A stretch of DNA of 64,000 nt from Cellvibrionaceae bacterium AOL6 (GCA_003265435.1 NOXC01000001.1:186001-250000), one strand, 5' to 3'; counted from the stretch's first letter, positions 8,675-18,094 are shown. Made by a program: numbers and translations. The notes: generated by a model not told the origin, from the sequence alone.

Positions 8675-10789
8675 CTAGAGTCGGCGACCAAACCACCACG
8701 ACAACAGCTTTAGCGCCCACTCAGGCTGGTGTTCACGCTTCCACTTGCCCGCCACAAAACGATTCATCTCACTGTAAACGGGATAGGGGTAGGTGGTGCC
8801 AAGCAGGCTGTTCAAACCTTTTTTGTGCTTAATCGCAAAGACAAAATCCATGATCAGTTCGCCCGCCCTCGGCGCTACCACTGTGGCTGCGAGGATGCGA
8901 TCACTGCCTTCACGTACCTGCACTTCGACAAAGCCCTGCTGACACCCATCGGCGCGCGCGCGATCCAACTCGGCAAGCTCAAAGCGCACCGTCTCAAAAC
9001 GCTCTTCACGTTCCCTCAGTGTCGCTTCGTTTGGGCCTACATGCGCAATTTCGGGGTCGGCGAAGACCACCCAGGGCAATGCATCATAGTTCACCTTAAA
9101 GCGCTTAAAGCGCCCCACCAGTGCATTCACGGTCGCAAACCACGCCTGGTAGGAGGCCGCATGCGTGAACTGATAGGGCCCGCATAGATCACCGCAAGCA
9201 TAGATACCCGGAACAGAGCTCTGCTGACCCTCGTCGACCCAAAGCCCGCCTTGCTCATTGCGCTGAAACGGCAGCTCACCCAGCAGAGGCGTCTCAAGCA
9301 CGGGCTCTCTCCCAAGCGCCAATAACACGAGATCAAATTCAATGACGCCTTCTGCATCATCACGACGCCAATGCGCCTGACCGCATCCGCCTTCCGATCG
9401 ACTAAAGTGCGCCACTTCCTGCGACAGGCAGAGATGAACCCCTTCGTCGCGCAGAGTCTCAGCCAAAGCCTGTGCGGCACTTTCTGTTGCAAAGCTCAGC
9501 AGCCTCGGGGCTTTTTCAACCAAGGTCACCCGCGAACCTAAACGCTGGAAGGCCTGCGCTAATTCACAGCCAATCGCACCACCACCAAGCACCAATAGCC
9601 GTGGCGGCAGCACCTCACGTTGCCACAGCGTGTCCGAGGTGACCCAATCCACCTGATCCAGACCTGGTATCTCTGGCACACGGGGCTGAGAGCCGGTCGC
9701 CAACACAATACGCTCCGCCGATACCCTCTGCCCATCCACCTCAACACACCAGGGCGACACCAAGCGGGCTTCACCCTGCAGGCATTGCACCCCCAGCGCT
9801 TCGTAGCGTGCAACGGAGTCATTTGGTTCAATGTCCTGGATGACGGAATGGACTCGCTCCATAATTTTTGAATACTTCACACCCTGCCACTGCGCCTCAA
9901 TACCGAAGCGTTCTGCTTCGCGGACGTGATGTGCCGCGGCGGCCGAACGCAATAGCGTCTTGCTTGGCACACAACCGGTATTCAGACAGTCTCCTCCCAT
10001 GCGATCGCGCTCTATCAAGATCACGCGCGCCTTTAGCGTCGCAGCGATGTAAGCACTGACTAATCCCGCTGAGCCCGCACCAATGACCACTAGGTTCGCA
10101 TCGAATGTCTTTGGGCGCTCATAGCGGCGCAGCAACCAAAAGCGTCGTATCCGGCGCACCAGTGCACGCGCGAGAAACGGAAAGGCCACAATCAGCACAA
10201 AGGACAACACAATATCGGGTGAAAACATGCTCGCCAGACTCAGCTGATCAATGTCCCCCACGGTTGCACCTACGTTGACGTACAGCACGGTGGCCGGCAG
10301 CATGCCGATCTGGCTGACGAGGTAGTATTTCCAAACGGGCATTTTGGTTAAACCGAACACCGGGTTAATCACGAAAAAAGGCACCAAGGGGATCATGCGC
10401 AGCGTAAAGAGGTATAACGCTCCATCACTCTCCAGGCCACGATTGACCTTTTTCAGAAAACGCCCAAAGCGCTGCTGCACCCAATCACGTGCCAGCGTGC
10501 GCGCGATCAGCATCGCAATGGTCGCACCAATGGTGGAAGAAAATGACGCAAGCAGAACCCCCTGCCAAAGCCCGAACACCGCGCCCGCGCCGACGGTAAG
10601 CGGCCCGGAACCGGGAAGGTTCAACGCCGCAACAATCACATAGGTCACGCAATATACGATCACGGCCCGGGTGTAATTCCTCTCAACAAGGGCCTGTAGG
10701 TCTTCAAGTGTGTAAAGCTTGTGGAGATCAAAAAAATAGAAGCCTGCCACCGATAATCCGAGTAACAGAACGAGCAGAATTCTTTTCAT
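8675..10789 (-). CDS. TVP38/TMEM64 membrane domain fused to FAD-dependent disulfide oxidoreductase
   Basis: A 704-residue two-part protein. Residues about 1-225 form a TVP38/TMEM64 (VTT, DedA-like) multi-pass domain with 'LNLPGSGPLTVGAGAVFG' and 'LRMIPLVPFFVINPVFGLT'. Residues about 235-704 form a class I pyridine nucleotide-disulfide oxidoreductase like mercuric reductase: FAD motif 'VVIGAGSAGLVSAYIA', redox cysteines C268 and C273 in 'GGDCLNTGCVPSKT', NAD motif 'VLGGGAIGCELAQAF', 'GIYACGDLCG', and a dimerisation domain. The usual catalytic His-Glu pair of the C-terminal end is not evident ('GTTYPYPVYSEMNRF'), as in other TVP38-linked homologues. The start is ATG 10789, immediately before the first helix; upstream in-frame codons lack family similarity. 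Its role is probably membrane-associated redox chemistry; the substrate is unknown. Confidence 0.88.
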   Translation of the reverse strand: MKRILLVLLLGLSVAGFYFFDLHKLYTLEDLQALVERNYTRAVIVYCVTYVIVAALNLPGSGPLTVGAGAVFGLWQGVLLASFSSTIGATIAMLIARTLARDWVQQRFGRFLKKVNRGLESDGALYLFTLRMIPLVPFFVINPVFGLTKMPVWKYYLVSQIGMLPATVLYVNVGATVGDIDQLSLASMFSPDIVLSFVLIVAFPFLARALVRRIRRFWLLRRYERPKTFDANLVVIGAGSAGLVSAYIAATLKARVILIERDRMGGDCLNTGCVPSKTLLRSAAAAHHVREAERFGIEAQWQGVKYSKIMERVHSVIQDIEPNDSVARYEALGVQCLQGEARLVSPWCVEVDGQRVSAERIVLATGSQPRVPEIPGLDQVDWVTSDTLWQREVLPPRLLVLGGGAIGCELAQAFQRLGSRVTLVEKAPRLLSFATESAAQALAETLRDEGVHLCLSQEVAHFSRSEGGCGQAHWRRDDAEGVIEFDLVLLALGREPVLETPLLGELPFQRNEQGGLWVDEGQQSSVPGIYACGDLCGPYQFTHAASYQAWFATVNALVGRFKRFKVNYDALPWVVFADPEIAHVGPNEATLREREERFETVRFELAELDRARADGCQQGFVEVQVREGSDRILAATVVAPRAGELIMDFVFAIKHKKGLNSLLGTTYPYPVYSEMNRFVAGKWKREHQPEWALKLLSWWFGRRL

Positions 10790-11030
10790 AGAAGTGTGCG
10801 CCTTTCCCCTTGGCGTAAGCGGTCGAACTGACTTCGTCGCCACTGTATCCCTTTCGATTACACTGACTTGTGAGCCGTTTCCCAGACGCGACCGATTCTG
10901 GTATTTTATCGAATTGTCGTCGAGAGGCGCAGCGGTCGAGCCCACCTTGGACCTGAACAGGCGGCGCAGTGGTGCGACGCATTTACCGAACGCATCCTCC
11001 CCCAATCGCCGCCCTACTCGCAGTGACTGC

Positions 11031-11048
11031 CACTGTTTTGTAACAGTG
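11031..11048. promoter_or_regulatory. Perfect palindrome upstream of ppk1
   Basis: CACTGTT-TTGT-AACAGTG, 7-bp arms with a 4-base spacer, 41 bases before the ppk1 start and within the 299-base region shared with the divergent TVP38-oxidoreductase gene. The shape fits a dimeric repressor or activator site. It is not a Pho box, which is a direct repeat. No T-run follows, so a terminator is unlikely. Confidence 0.4.
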
Positions 11049-11088
11049 CATCCACTACCCTACAGCATTTATACACGGACAGAATACC

Positions 11089-13194
11089 ATGACGACCTTG
11101 GCGGATACGGCCACCCAGAATGAAGACACCTCTCTGGATAACCCAAGCTTCTACATTAACCGCGAGCTCAGTCATCTCAGCTTCAACCAACGCGTACTGG
11201 CTCAGGCCCTCGACTCGGCGCATCCGCTACTTGAGAGGCTGAAGTTCCTGCTTATTTTCAGCTCCAACCTCGACGAGTTCTTTGAGATTCGCGTCGCCGG
11301 ACTCATGCAGAGCATCAAGTTCGAGCGCGAAGCCCGTGGCCTCGATGGCGCGCACCCGGAACAAACTTTACGAGAGATTAGCCGCCTCTGCCACGACACC
11401 GTGGAACAGCAGTACCGCATTCTTAACGACACCCTGATTCCTGCGATGGAAACGGAGGGCATTCGCTTCCTGCGTCGCAATCACTGGAACGCGGAACAAG
11501 CGCGCTGGATCGAAGACTATTTTGACCGCGAAGTGTTGCCGATCCTGAGCCCCATCGGCTTGGATCCGGCTCACCCCTTTCCTCGACTGGTCAACAAAAG
11601 TCTTAACTTCATCGTTGAACTAGATGGCAACGACGCCTTCGGCCGCGATTTGAACTACGCCATCGTGCCCGCGCCTCGCTCCTTGCCGCGCATCATTTCT
11701 CTGCCCGACGAACTCGGCGAGCCGGGCTACAACTTCATCTTCCTGTCATCGATCATTCACGCGCATGCCGATAAATTGTTCTCCGGCATGGAGGTACGGG
11801 GTTGTTACCAGTTCCGGATCACTCGAAATGCCGACCTTGATGTTGATGTCGAAGGGATCGCCGACCTGGCGCGCGCGCTGCGCGGGGAACTCCATTCGCG
11901 TCGTTTCGGCACCGCCGTTCGTCTCGAGGTTGCTGACAACTGCCCGGACGAGCTCGTGAATTACCTGCTCAAAGAGGTTGGGCTGACAGACCAGGAGCTC
12001 TACCGAGTGCACGGTCCGGTCAACCTCAAGCGCCTGTTCGCGGTGCCGTCCATCGTCAATCGTCCCGACCTGATGTACACCCCCTTTACGCCGAAAATGC
12101 CGAAGGGGCTCAGCCGCAAGGACAACATTCTCGACGCGGTCAGTAAGAAAGACTATCTCCTGCTACATCCTTATGAGTCCTTTACACCGGTCATCCAGTT
12201 CCTGCGGCAGGCCGCAAAGGACCCCAATGTCATTGCGATCAAACAGACGCTGTATCGTACCGGTGACAACAGTTCCATCGTATCGGCGTTGATTGATGCC
12301 GCCCGCAACGGCAAAGAAGTCACTGCGGTGGTCGAGCTGCGCGCCCGCTTCGACGAAGCGGAAAACCTCGAGCTCGCCAGCCAACTGCAAGAGGCAGGCG
12401 CTGTCGTGGTCTACGGTGTGGTGGGCTACAAAACCCATAGCAAAATGATCCTTGTGATCCGCCGGGAAGGCGATCACATCCGCCGCTATGTTCACCTCGG
12501 CACCGGCAACTACCACAGCGGCAACGCCCGACTCTATACCGACTACTCGATGCTGTCGGCCGACCCAGCACTGGGCGACGACGTCCACCGTGTCTTCCAG
12601 CAATTGACCAGTATGGGCAAGAACGACCGGCTGCAAAAAATCCTCCACGCGCCGTTCACCCTGCGCCGCCAGATCATCAAGATGATCGACCACGAAGCGC
12701 GGCTGCAAAAGGAAGGCACCCCTGGGCGCATCATTCTGAAATGCAATGGTTTGACGGAACCCAAGGTCATTCAGGCGCTGCTGCGTGCATCGCAGGCGGG
12801 CGTCAAAATCGATCTGATCATCCGCGGCATGTGCTGTTTACGTCCTGGCATTGCGGGGGTATCGGAAAATATCCGCGTACATTCCATTATCGGGCGCTTC
12901 CTCGAGCACACTCGTGTCTATTATTTCGCCAATGCGGACAGCAAGGTCTACCTTGCCAGCGCGGATCTGATGGAGCGAAACCTCAATCGGCGTGTTGAAA
13001 CCTGTTTCCCGGTCGAGGACCCATCCTTGTCGGCACGTGTGCTTCAGGAGCTGGAATACCACATCGAGGATGGCCAGAACCGCTGGGAGCTGGATGCGGA
13101 TGGCACCTATCACCGAATTGATGACGCAGAACACCCCGCTGCACAACATCGCCTACTCGCCGAGTTAAGCGGTTATAATGTCAGCACAACGTGA
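11089..13194 (+). CDS. ppk1: Polyphosphate kinase 1
   Basis: 701 residues, the full family length. PPK1 polymerises the gamma-phosphate of ATP into inorganic polyphosphate. The N-terminal domain starts 'FYINRELSHLSFNQRVLAQALD' and has 'LKFLLIFSSNLDEFFEIRVAG'. The catalytic domains carry 'IKQTLYRTGDNSSIVSALIDAARNGK', the autophosphorylated histidine H450 in 'YKTHSKM', 'YVHLGTGNYH', and 'LIIRGMCCLRPG' with 'VHSIIGRFLEHTRVYYF' towards the C-terminus. In Pseudomonas a convergent exopolyphosphatase gene (ppx) lies between ppk and trxA; here trxA follows directly and no ppx is present in the window. Confidence 0.97.
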   Translation: MTTLADTATQNEDTSLDNPSFYINRELSHLSFNQRVLAQALDSAHPLLERLKFLLIFSSNLDEFFEIRVAGLMQSIKFEREARGLDGAHPEQTLREISRLCHDTVEQQYRILNDTLIPAMETEGIRFLRRNHWNAEQARWIEDYFDREVLPILSPIGLDPAHPFPRLVNKSLNFIVELDGNDAFGRDLNYAIVPAPRSLPRIISLPDELGEPGYNFIFLSSIIHAHADKLFSGMEVRGCYQFRITRNADLDVDVEGIADLARALRGELHSRRFGTAVRLEVADNCPDELVNYLLKEVGLTDQELYRVHGPVNLKRLFAVPSIVNRPDLMYTPFTPKMPKGLSRKDNILDAVSKKDYLLLHPYESFTPVIQFLRQAAKDPNVIAIKQTLYRTGDNSSIVSALIDAARNGKEVTAVVELRARFDEAENLELASQLQEAGAVVVYGVVGYKTHSKMILVIRREGDHIRRYVHLGTGNYHSGNARLYTDYSMLSADPALGDDVHRVFQQLTSMGKNDRLQKILHAPFTLRRQIIKMIDHEARLQKEGTPGRIILKCNGLTEPKVIQALLRASQAGVKIDLIIRGMCCLRPGIAGVSENIRVHSIIGRFLEHTRVYYFANADSKVYLASADLMERNLNRRVETCFPVEDPSLSARVLQELEYHIEDGQNRWELDADGTYHRIDDAEHPAAQHRLLAELSGYNVSTT

Positions 13195-13218
13195 TCGACG
13201 CGGCCCATCATGCAGCTA

Positions 13219-13247
13219 TTGTCACCGAGGGCCGCTATCCTTATCAT
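13219..13247 (+). promoter_or_regulatory. Sigma-70-type promoter of trxA
   Basis: TTGTCA at 13219-13224, a 17-base spacer, and TATCAT at 13242-13247, located 37 bases upstream of the trxA start codon. A GGAG ribosome site follows near 13274. Confidence 0.6.
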
Positions 13248-13283
13248 TACAGGCTTTTGTAATACCTTAACTGGAGAAAGACT

Positions 13284-13610
13284 ATGAGCGATGCCATCGT
13301 GCACGTAAGCGACGCAAGCTTTGAGGCAGATGTGCTGAGTGCCAGCACTCCCGTACTTGTCGACTTTTGGGCAGCCTGGTGTGGCCCCTGCAAGATGATC
13401 GCCCCAGTGCTGGATGAGTTGGCAGGTGAATACGGCGACAAAATCAAAATCTGCAAAATGGATGTTGATGCCAACAAAGAAACCCCGGCCAAGTTCAACA
13501 TTCGCGGCATCCCTACACTGATGATCTTTAAAGACGGAAACGCAGAAGGCACTAAAGTCGGTGCACTGTCCAAATCCCAACTTAAAGAATTCATTGAATC
13601 GGCGCTTTAA
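13284..13610 (+). CDS. trxA: Thioredoxin 1
   Basis: 108 residues with the classical active site W32-C33-G34-P35-C36 after the strand 'PVLVDFWAA', the cis-proline loop 'IRGIPTLMIFKDG', and a C-terminal helix 'SKSQLKEFIESAL'. It is the general cytoplasmic protein disulfide reductant, kept reduced by thioredoxin reductase (not in the window). It has its own promoter and a strong terminator, and sits directly before rho as in E. coli and Pseudomonas. Confidence 0.98.
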   Translation: MSDAIVHVSDASFEADVLSASTPVLVDFWAAWCGPCKMIAPVLDELAGEYGDKIKICKMDVDANKETPAKFNIRGIPTLMIFKDGNAEGTKVGALSKSQLKEFIESAL

Positions 13611-13616
13611 GCCAAG

Positions 13617-13645
13617 TTGTGGGGGCGTCTACACCGCCCCCACAA
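13617..13645 (+). terminator. Rho-independent terminator of trxA
   Basis: An 11-bp perfect stem, TTGTGGGGGCG at 13617-13627 and CGCCCCCACAA at 13635-13645, with a 7-base loop, immediately after the trxA stop. The following tract ATTATTTG is only moderately T-rich. Confidence 0.8.
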
Positions 13646-13650
13646 ATTAT

Positions 13651-13678
13651 TTGACCCAACCCCGTTTTCAGCTATACT
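13651..13678 (+). promoter_or_regulatory. Sigma-70-type promoter of rho
   Basis: TTGACC at 13651-13656, a 16-base spacer, and TATACT at 13673-13678, just after the trxA terminator. It would give a leader of about 350 bases before the canonical rho start. Confidence 0.7.
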
Positions 13679-14035
13679 CTGCAGTAACTGTCATTCGCGC
13701 AGTTCTGGTTTTCCCTTCCCAAGACTCTTCCACGCAAACGTAATTCTGCATCGGGCTAGTCTCTTCAAAACCAGAAATTTGATTTCACACTGTTTCCATC
13801 AATCCCCGCGCGAAGAACCAAATAATGACGTAGCAGAACACTACGGCCGAACTCACATACAGTTTGAACATGACGATACAGGCTGATCCCAGCCAGCTTC
13901 ATTCAAATTCCTAACCAAGCAGACGTTTTTACCTTGCAACAATCAAATCAAAACCCGGAACAGCTCAGCTTCGATAAAAGTTTCACGAAGAAAAGCCAGC
14001 CCTCCTCCAAGCCAGCGAAAAGTGATTCGACGCTT
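13679..14035 (+). promoter_or_regulatory. Long rho mRNA leader
   Basis: About 350 untranslated or partly translated bases between the rho promoter and the canonical start, rich in C and A and poor in stable hairpins, as expected for a Rho-loading (rut-like) leader. Rho is known to repress itself by terminating in its leader in E. coli. A 14-codon ORF (13870-13914, starting MTIQAD) lies inside. The rho frame itself is open back to 13874 and contains a TTG at 13934. Confidence 0.5.
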
Positions 14036-15295
14036 ATGAACCTCACCGACCTGAAAACCAAACCGATTGAAGAGCTGATTGAGCTTGCAAAAGAAATGGG
14101 CATGGACAATCTCGCCCGTTCCCGCAAGCAGGATGTCATCTTCAACATTCTGAAAAAACACGCACGCAGCGGTGAAGACATTTATGGCGATGGCGTTCTG
14201 GAAATACTTCAGGACGGTTTTGGCTTCCTTCGCTCCGCGGGCGCTTCCTATCTCGCCGGGCCGGATGATATTTATGTCTCCCCAAGCCAGATTCGTCGAT
14301 TCAATTTGCGTACGGGCGACTACATTGCTGGAAAAATTCGCCCACCTAAAGAAGGCGAGCGTTACTTCGCTCTTCTCAAGGTCAACGAAATCAATTTCGA
14401 TAAGCCTGAAAACTCCCGCAATAAAATTCTCTTCGAAAACCTGACTCCGCTTTTCCCGGATCAACGCCTTCCTCTTGAAGCCGGTAATGGCTCTTCTGAA
14501 GACTTGACCGGTCGCATCATTGATCTGATTTCCCCGATAGGAAAAGGCCAGCGCGCCCTTATTGTGGCGCCACCCAAAGCCGGTAAAACCATCATGATGC
14601 AGAATATTGCGCAGGCGATTACGCGCAATAATCCAGAGTGCCACCTGATTGTACTGCTGATTGATGAGCGTCCTGAGGAAGTGACCGAAATGCAGCGTTC
14701 GGTGCGCGGCGAAGTCGTGGCATCGACCTTCGATGAACCCCCTTCGCGCCACGTTCAGGTAGCCGAGATGGTCATTGAACGCGCTAAGCGTCTGGTAGAG
14801 CATAAAAAAGACGTCGTCATTCTGCTCGACTCCATCACTCGACTGGCACGCGCCTACAACACCGTCATCCCCTCTTCCGGTAAAGTATTGACCGGTGGTG
14901 TGGACGCTCACGCATTGGAACGCCCCAAGCGTTTCTTTGGTGCGGCTCGAAATATCGAAGAAGGTGGCAGCCTGTCAATCATTGCGACCGCACTGATCGA
15001 CACTGGCTCAAAAATGGACGAAGTCATCTACGAAGAATTTAAAGGTACGGGTAATCTCGAATTGCACCTCGACCGTAAAATGGCTGAGAAACGCGTCTAC
15101 CCCGCCATCAACGTGCGCCGCTCAGGCACACGTCGTGAAGATCTGTTGATGCGTGATGACGAAATGCAGCGCGTGTGGATTTTGCGCAAACTCTTGCACG
15201 ATATGGAAGACACCGCCGCGACGGAATTCCTGATCGAACGCTTGAAAAATTCAAAAACCAACGACGAATTTTTCCTGTCGATGAAATCAAAATAA
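14036..15295 (+). CDS. rho: Transcription termination factor Rho
   Basis: 419 residues from ATG 14036, exactly the E. coli length. The start '[18 protein letters not shown]' matches the conserved N-terminus. It has an RNA-binding cold-shock-like domain ('[18 protein letters not shown]', '[19 protein letters not shown]'), Walker A '[12 protein letters not shown]', Walker B '[16 protein letters not shown]', the Q-loop region '[15 protein letters not shown]', and the R-loop '[21 protein letters not shown]'. It is the hexameric RNA helicase that ends transcription. No good ribosome site precedes ATG 14036, and an in-frame TTG 34 codons upstream would add a Ser/Lys/Gln-rich tail, so the true start deserves a check. 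Confidence 0.96.
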   Translation: MNLTDLKTKPIEELIELAKEMGMDNLARSRKQDVIFNILKKHARSGEDIYGDGVLEILQDGFGFLRSAGASYLAGPDDIYVSPSQIRRFNLRTGDYIAGKIRPPKEGERYFALLKVNEINFDKPENSRNKILFENLTPLFPDQRLPLEAGNGSSEDLTGRIIDLISPIGKGQRALIVAPPKAGKTIMMQNIAQAITRNNPECHLIVLLIDERPEEVTEMQRSVRGEVVASTFDEPPSRHVQVAEMVIERAKRLVEHKKDVVILLDSITRLARAYNTVIPSSGKVLTGGVDAHALERPKRFFGAARNIEEGGSLSIIATALIDTGSKMDEVIYEEFKGTGNLELHLDRKMAEKRVYPAINVRRSGTRREDLLMRDDEMQRVWILRKLLHDMEDTAATEFLIERLKNSKTNDEFFLSMKSK

Positions 15296-15298
15296 AAT

Positions 15299-15326
15299 AA
15301 AAAAGCGGGCCACGGCCCGCTTTTTT
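15299..15326 (+). terminator. Strong Rho-independent terminator of rho
   Basis: AAAAAAGCGGGCC and GGCCCGCTTTTTT pair almost without a gap around AC, giving a GC-rich stem flanked by an A-run and a T-run. It lies four bases after the rho stop and could work in both directions. Confidence 0.92.
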
Positions 15327-15390
15327 ATTGCCCTGCATTTCTGCACAATACGACCTCCCTAATACAACTAAGCACCACGCTGGATGAGAT

Positions 15391-16857
15391 ATGGCTTTCA
15401 GTGACTTGCGTGAATTTATTGCGCTTCTGGAAAAAAAGGGCTTACTCAAGCGCATTCAACTCCCCGTCAGCCCAGAGCTGGAAATGACGGAGATCTGTGA
15501 CCGCACATTGCGACGCGGCGGCCCCGCACTGCTCTTTGAAAATGTACGCGGCCACGACATGCCTGTACTCGGCAATTTATTCGGCACGCCGGAACGCGTC
15601 GCGTTGGCGATGGGCCAGGAGCATGTTTCACAGCTGCGCGAGGTGGGTGAGTTACTCGCCTTCCTGAAAGAACCCGAGCCTCCAGCAGGCATGCGAGATG
15701 CCTGGGAGAAGCTGCCCATATTCAAGCAAGTGCTCAACATGAGCCCGAAGCTCGTGCGCAAGGCCCCTTGCCAGGATGTCGTGATCGACGAGCATGAAGT
15801 CGATCTGTACCAGCTCCCCATCCAAACCTGCTGGCCTGGCGACGCAGGTCCGCTGATGACTTGGCCGCTGGTGATTACGCGAGGCCCGAATAAACCTCGG
15901 CAGAACCTCGGCATTTATCGCATGCAGCTTATTGCCAAAAATAAGCTGATTATGCGTTGGCTCAGTCACCGCGGCGGTGCGCTGGATTATCAGGAATGGC
16001 AGCGTCAGCATCCCGGCGAGCGCTACCCCGTCAGCGTGGCCCTCGGTGCAGACCCGGCCACCACTCTCGGTGCGGTAACGCCCGTGCCCGATACCTTGAG
16101 CGAATACGCCTTCGCTGGGCTCCTGCGCGGACGCAAAACCGAGGTGGTGAAAAGTCTGACCAACGATCTCCAAGTACCCGCCACCGCGGAGCTGGTTCTA
16201 GAGGGCTATCTCGAACCCGGGGAAGAAGCCGATGAGGGCCCCTTCGGCGATCATACGGGTTACTACAACGAGGTGGAGCGCTTCCCTGTGTTCACCGTCA
16301 CGCGCGTTACTCACCGTGCCTCACCGATTTATCACAGCACGTATACTGGGCGACCACCCGATGAACCCGCCATACTCGGTGTGGCACTCAACGAAGTGTT
16401 CGTGCCGCTGCTGAAAAAACAGTTTCCTGAAATCGTCGACTTTTATCTGCCGCCGGAGGGCTGCTCCTATCGTATGGCCGTCGTCACGATGAAGAAGCAG
16501 TATCCCGGACACGCTAAGCGCGTGATGATGGGAGTCTGGTCCTTCCTGCGCCAGTTCATGTACACCAAGTTTGTTATTGTGACGGACGACGACGTGAACG
16601 CACGAGACTGGAAGGATGTGATCTGGGCACTGACCACCCGTGTCGACCCGAGCCGCGACACAACGCTGGTCGATAACACCCCAATCGACTACCTGGACTT
16701 CGCCTCACCTATTTCGGGCCTCGGCTCTAAGATGGGCATCGACGCGACCAACAAATGGGCAGGTGAGACAGACCGAGAGTGGGGAGAGCCCATTGTGATG
16801 GATGCGGCAGTGCAAGAGCGCGTCGACGCGATGTGGGATGAGCTGGGCTTGGACTAA
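15391..16857 (+). CDS. ubiD: 4-hydroxy-3-polyprenylbenzoate decarboxylase
   Basis: 488 residues, the usual length for UbiD of the ubiquinone pathway. It removes the carboxyl group from polyprenyl-4-hydroxybenzoate using prenylated FMN, which is made by UbiX. Family landmarks: '[20 protein letters not shown]', '[24 protein letters not shown]', '[19 protein letters not shown]', '[20 protein letters not shown]', in which the E-x(n)-R-E type active-site acids lie, and '[21 protein letters not shown]'. It stands alone between two terminators, in the trxA-rho-ubiD order seen in pseudomonads. ubiX is not in the window. Confidence 0.96.
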   Translation: MAFSDLREFIALLEKKGLLKRIQLPVSPELEMTEICDRTLRRGGPALLFENVRGHDMPVLGNLFGTPERVALAMGQEHVSQLREVGELLAFLKEPEPPAGMRDAWEKLPIFKQVLNMSPKLVRKAPCQDVVIDEHEVDLYQLPIQTCWPGDAGPLMTWPLVITRGPNKPRQNLGIYRMQLIAKNKLIMRWLSHRGGALDYQEWQRQHPGERYPVSVALGADPATTLGAVTPVPDTLSEYAFAGLLRGRKTEVVKSLTNDLQVPATAELVLEGYLEPGEEADEGPFGDHTGYYNEVERFPVFTVTRVTHRASPIYHSTYTGRPPDEPAILGVALNEVFVPLLKKQFPEIVDFYLPPEGCSYRMAVVTMKKQYPGHAKRVMMGVWSFLRQFMYTKFVIVTDDDVNARDWKDVIWALTTRVDPSRDTTLVDNTPIDYLDFASPISGLGSKMGIDATNKWAGETDREWGEPIVMDAAVQERVDAMWDELGLD

Positions 16858-16861
16858 GCCA

Positions 16862-16887
16862 GTGAAGGGGTGTCGTCACCCCTTCAC
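16862..16887. terminator. Hairpin between convergent ubiD and hemY
   Basis: GTGAAGGGGTG at 16862-16872 and CACCCCTTCAC at 16877-16887 form an 11-bp perfect stem with a TCGT loop. It sits in the 52-base gap between the two stops and probably serves both genes, although T-runs are short. Confidence 0.75.
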
Positions 16888-16909
16888 CCTGCCACAAGCC
16901 AGCGTGGTG

Positions 16910-18094
16910 TTAGAGTGAGCGCGCTAGCCCGCTGCCGCGACGGAAATAATCGTAACTGAGCGCTCGATCATCCAGTTTTTCGGCAATCAAGCCGAGCAAA
17001 TGCAGCGCCTCCGGCGTCTCGCCGGTTTTCAGGTGCTTCTCCAGCGCACTTCGCGCCTTACCCCATATCTGATTCTTCATCGCTAATATGGCCAAGGCCA
17101 TCAGCAAGTCTGGCTCGTCCCCATAGGTTTTGTGCCAGCGCTCGACCTTCTTGAGCTGCAACTGCACGTCACCGGACTCCGTCTTCGCATACAACTGCGC
17201 GAGTACGGCGGAATAGCGCTTCTCCATCGTAAAGCTGATCAATTCTTCGAGCAGTGCGTATTCACGCGCGGCGTGGAGGGCCTGAGCGTAACGATCCACT
17301 AAAACAGGCTCCTGCCTCAAGGACTTGGGAACCCTGCCCCAAAGCGTCGTCAACGCTTCGCCTTCGTTTTCATGCGCGTGCGCATCCAGAGCGGCAATCA
17401 CCGCCTCCATAGCCAGCATGTCGGAGTCCGCCCCCTTCACACGCTGCTTTTCAAATTTGGGCAACAGCGTCACGGCGGCATCCGCTTGCTCGGTGTCGAG
17501 CACCAGGCGCATTTCCTGCGTGCGTAACAACGGATCTTGCGGCGCAATCGTGCGTATTTGATCCAGCACCCGCTTGGCCTGCTCGTGCTGCTTGTCCGCA
17601 ATCAGGATGGGCAGTCGCGCCTTGAGAATCCAGAGGCGGTCATCCGGATACCGCTCCTCAGCTTCGCTCAATATACGCAGTGCCGCACCGTAGTCGTGCA
17701 AATGTGTCGCGGCTTGCGCGGAAGCCAGCGCGCGCACCACCGGCAGTTCATCTCGGCGAGACACCGCATCCAACTGTTTGTACGCCGCCTGCCAATTGCC
17801 TGTGAGCAAGTGCAACAAACCTTCGCGATAGCGACGCTCAATCTGCTGATGGCGCTGCCCTCGCCACCATCGATGCCCATGGAGCACCGAGCGCAACACT
17901 TTCCTGACAAGCCAAAGGCACAGTACCAAGGCCAACACCATCACAAACAGCGCGAAGACCGCAAACCAGAACGTGGTCTCGAGCGTGACGCCCTGTAAAT
18001 GAATCAGCAAATACCCGGCATCGCGCTGGATTTGCTGAAAGAGCCAGATCCCTGCAACAAACGCCAGGATGGCCAGCAGTATCCAGCGTTTCAT
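16910..18094 (-). CDS. hemY: HemY, TPR-containing inner-membrane protein of the haem operon
   Basis: 394 residues. Two N-terminal helices ('WILLAILAFVAGIWLFQQI' and 'FWFAVFALFVMVLALVLCLWLV') anchor the protein, followed by a long TPR-type helical domain ('REGLLHLLTGNWQAAYKQLDAV', 'ALASAQAATHLHDYGAALRIL', 'LLMALAILAMKNQIWGKARSALEKHL'). This is the proteobacterial HemY_N family, not the unrelated Bacillus protoporphyrinogen oxidase of the same name. It is the last gene of hemC-hemD-hemX-hemY and its ATG overlaps the hemX stop (ATGA), so translation is coupled. It is suggested to organise late haem enzymes at the membrane; its biochemical role is unproven. Confidence 0.93.
   Translation of the reverse strand: MKRWILLAILAFVAGIWLFQQIQRDAGYLLIHLQGVTLETTFWFAVFALFVMVLALVLCLWLVRKVLRSVLHGHRWWRGQRHQQIERRYREGLLHLLTGNWQAAYKQLDAVSRRDELPVVRALASAQAATHLHDYGAALRILSEAEERYPDDRLWILKARLPILIADKQHEQAKRVLDQIRTIAPQDPLLRTQEMRLVLDTEQADAAVTLLPKFEKQRVKGADSDMLAMEAVIAALDAHAHENEGEALTTLWGRVPKSLRQEPVLVDRYAQALHAAREYALLEELISFTMEKRYSAVLAQLYAKTESGDVQLQLKKVERWHKTYGDEPDLLMALAILAMKNQIWGKARSALEKHLKTGETPEALHLLGLIAEKLDDRALSYDYFRRGSGLARSL

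Noticed and set aside
11031-11048. Pho box upstream of ppk1
   Set aside because: Pho boxes are spaced direct repeats; this is an inverted repeat without the CTGTCAT-like half-sites.
12163-12708. 181-codon frame antisense to ppk1
   Set aside because: A shadow of the ppk1 codon pattern; no family similarity or start signal.
13943-14911. Long open frame (322 codons) antisense to rho
   Set aside because: It mirrors the strongly conserved rho frame; its translation has no recognisable domain and no ribosome site.
15652-16173. 173-codon frame antisense to ubiD
   Set aside because: Shadow frame; the ubiD reading frame is conserved throughout.
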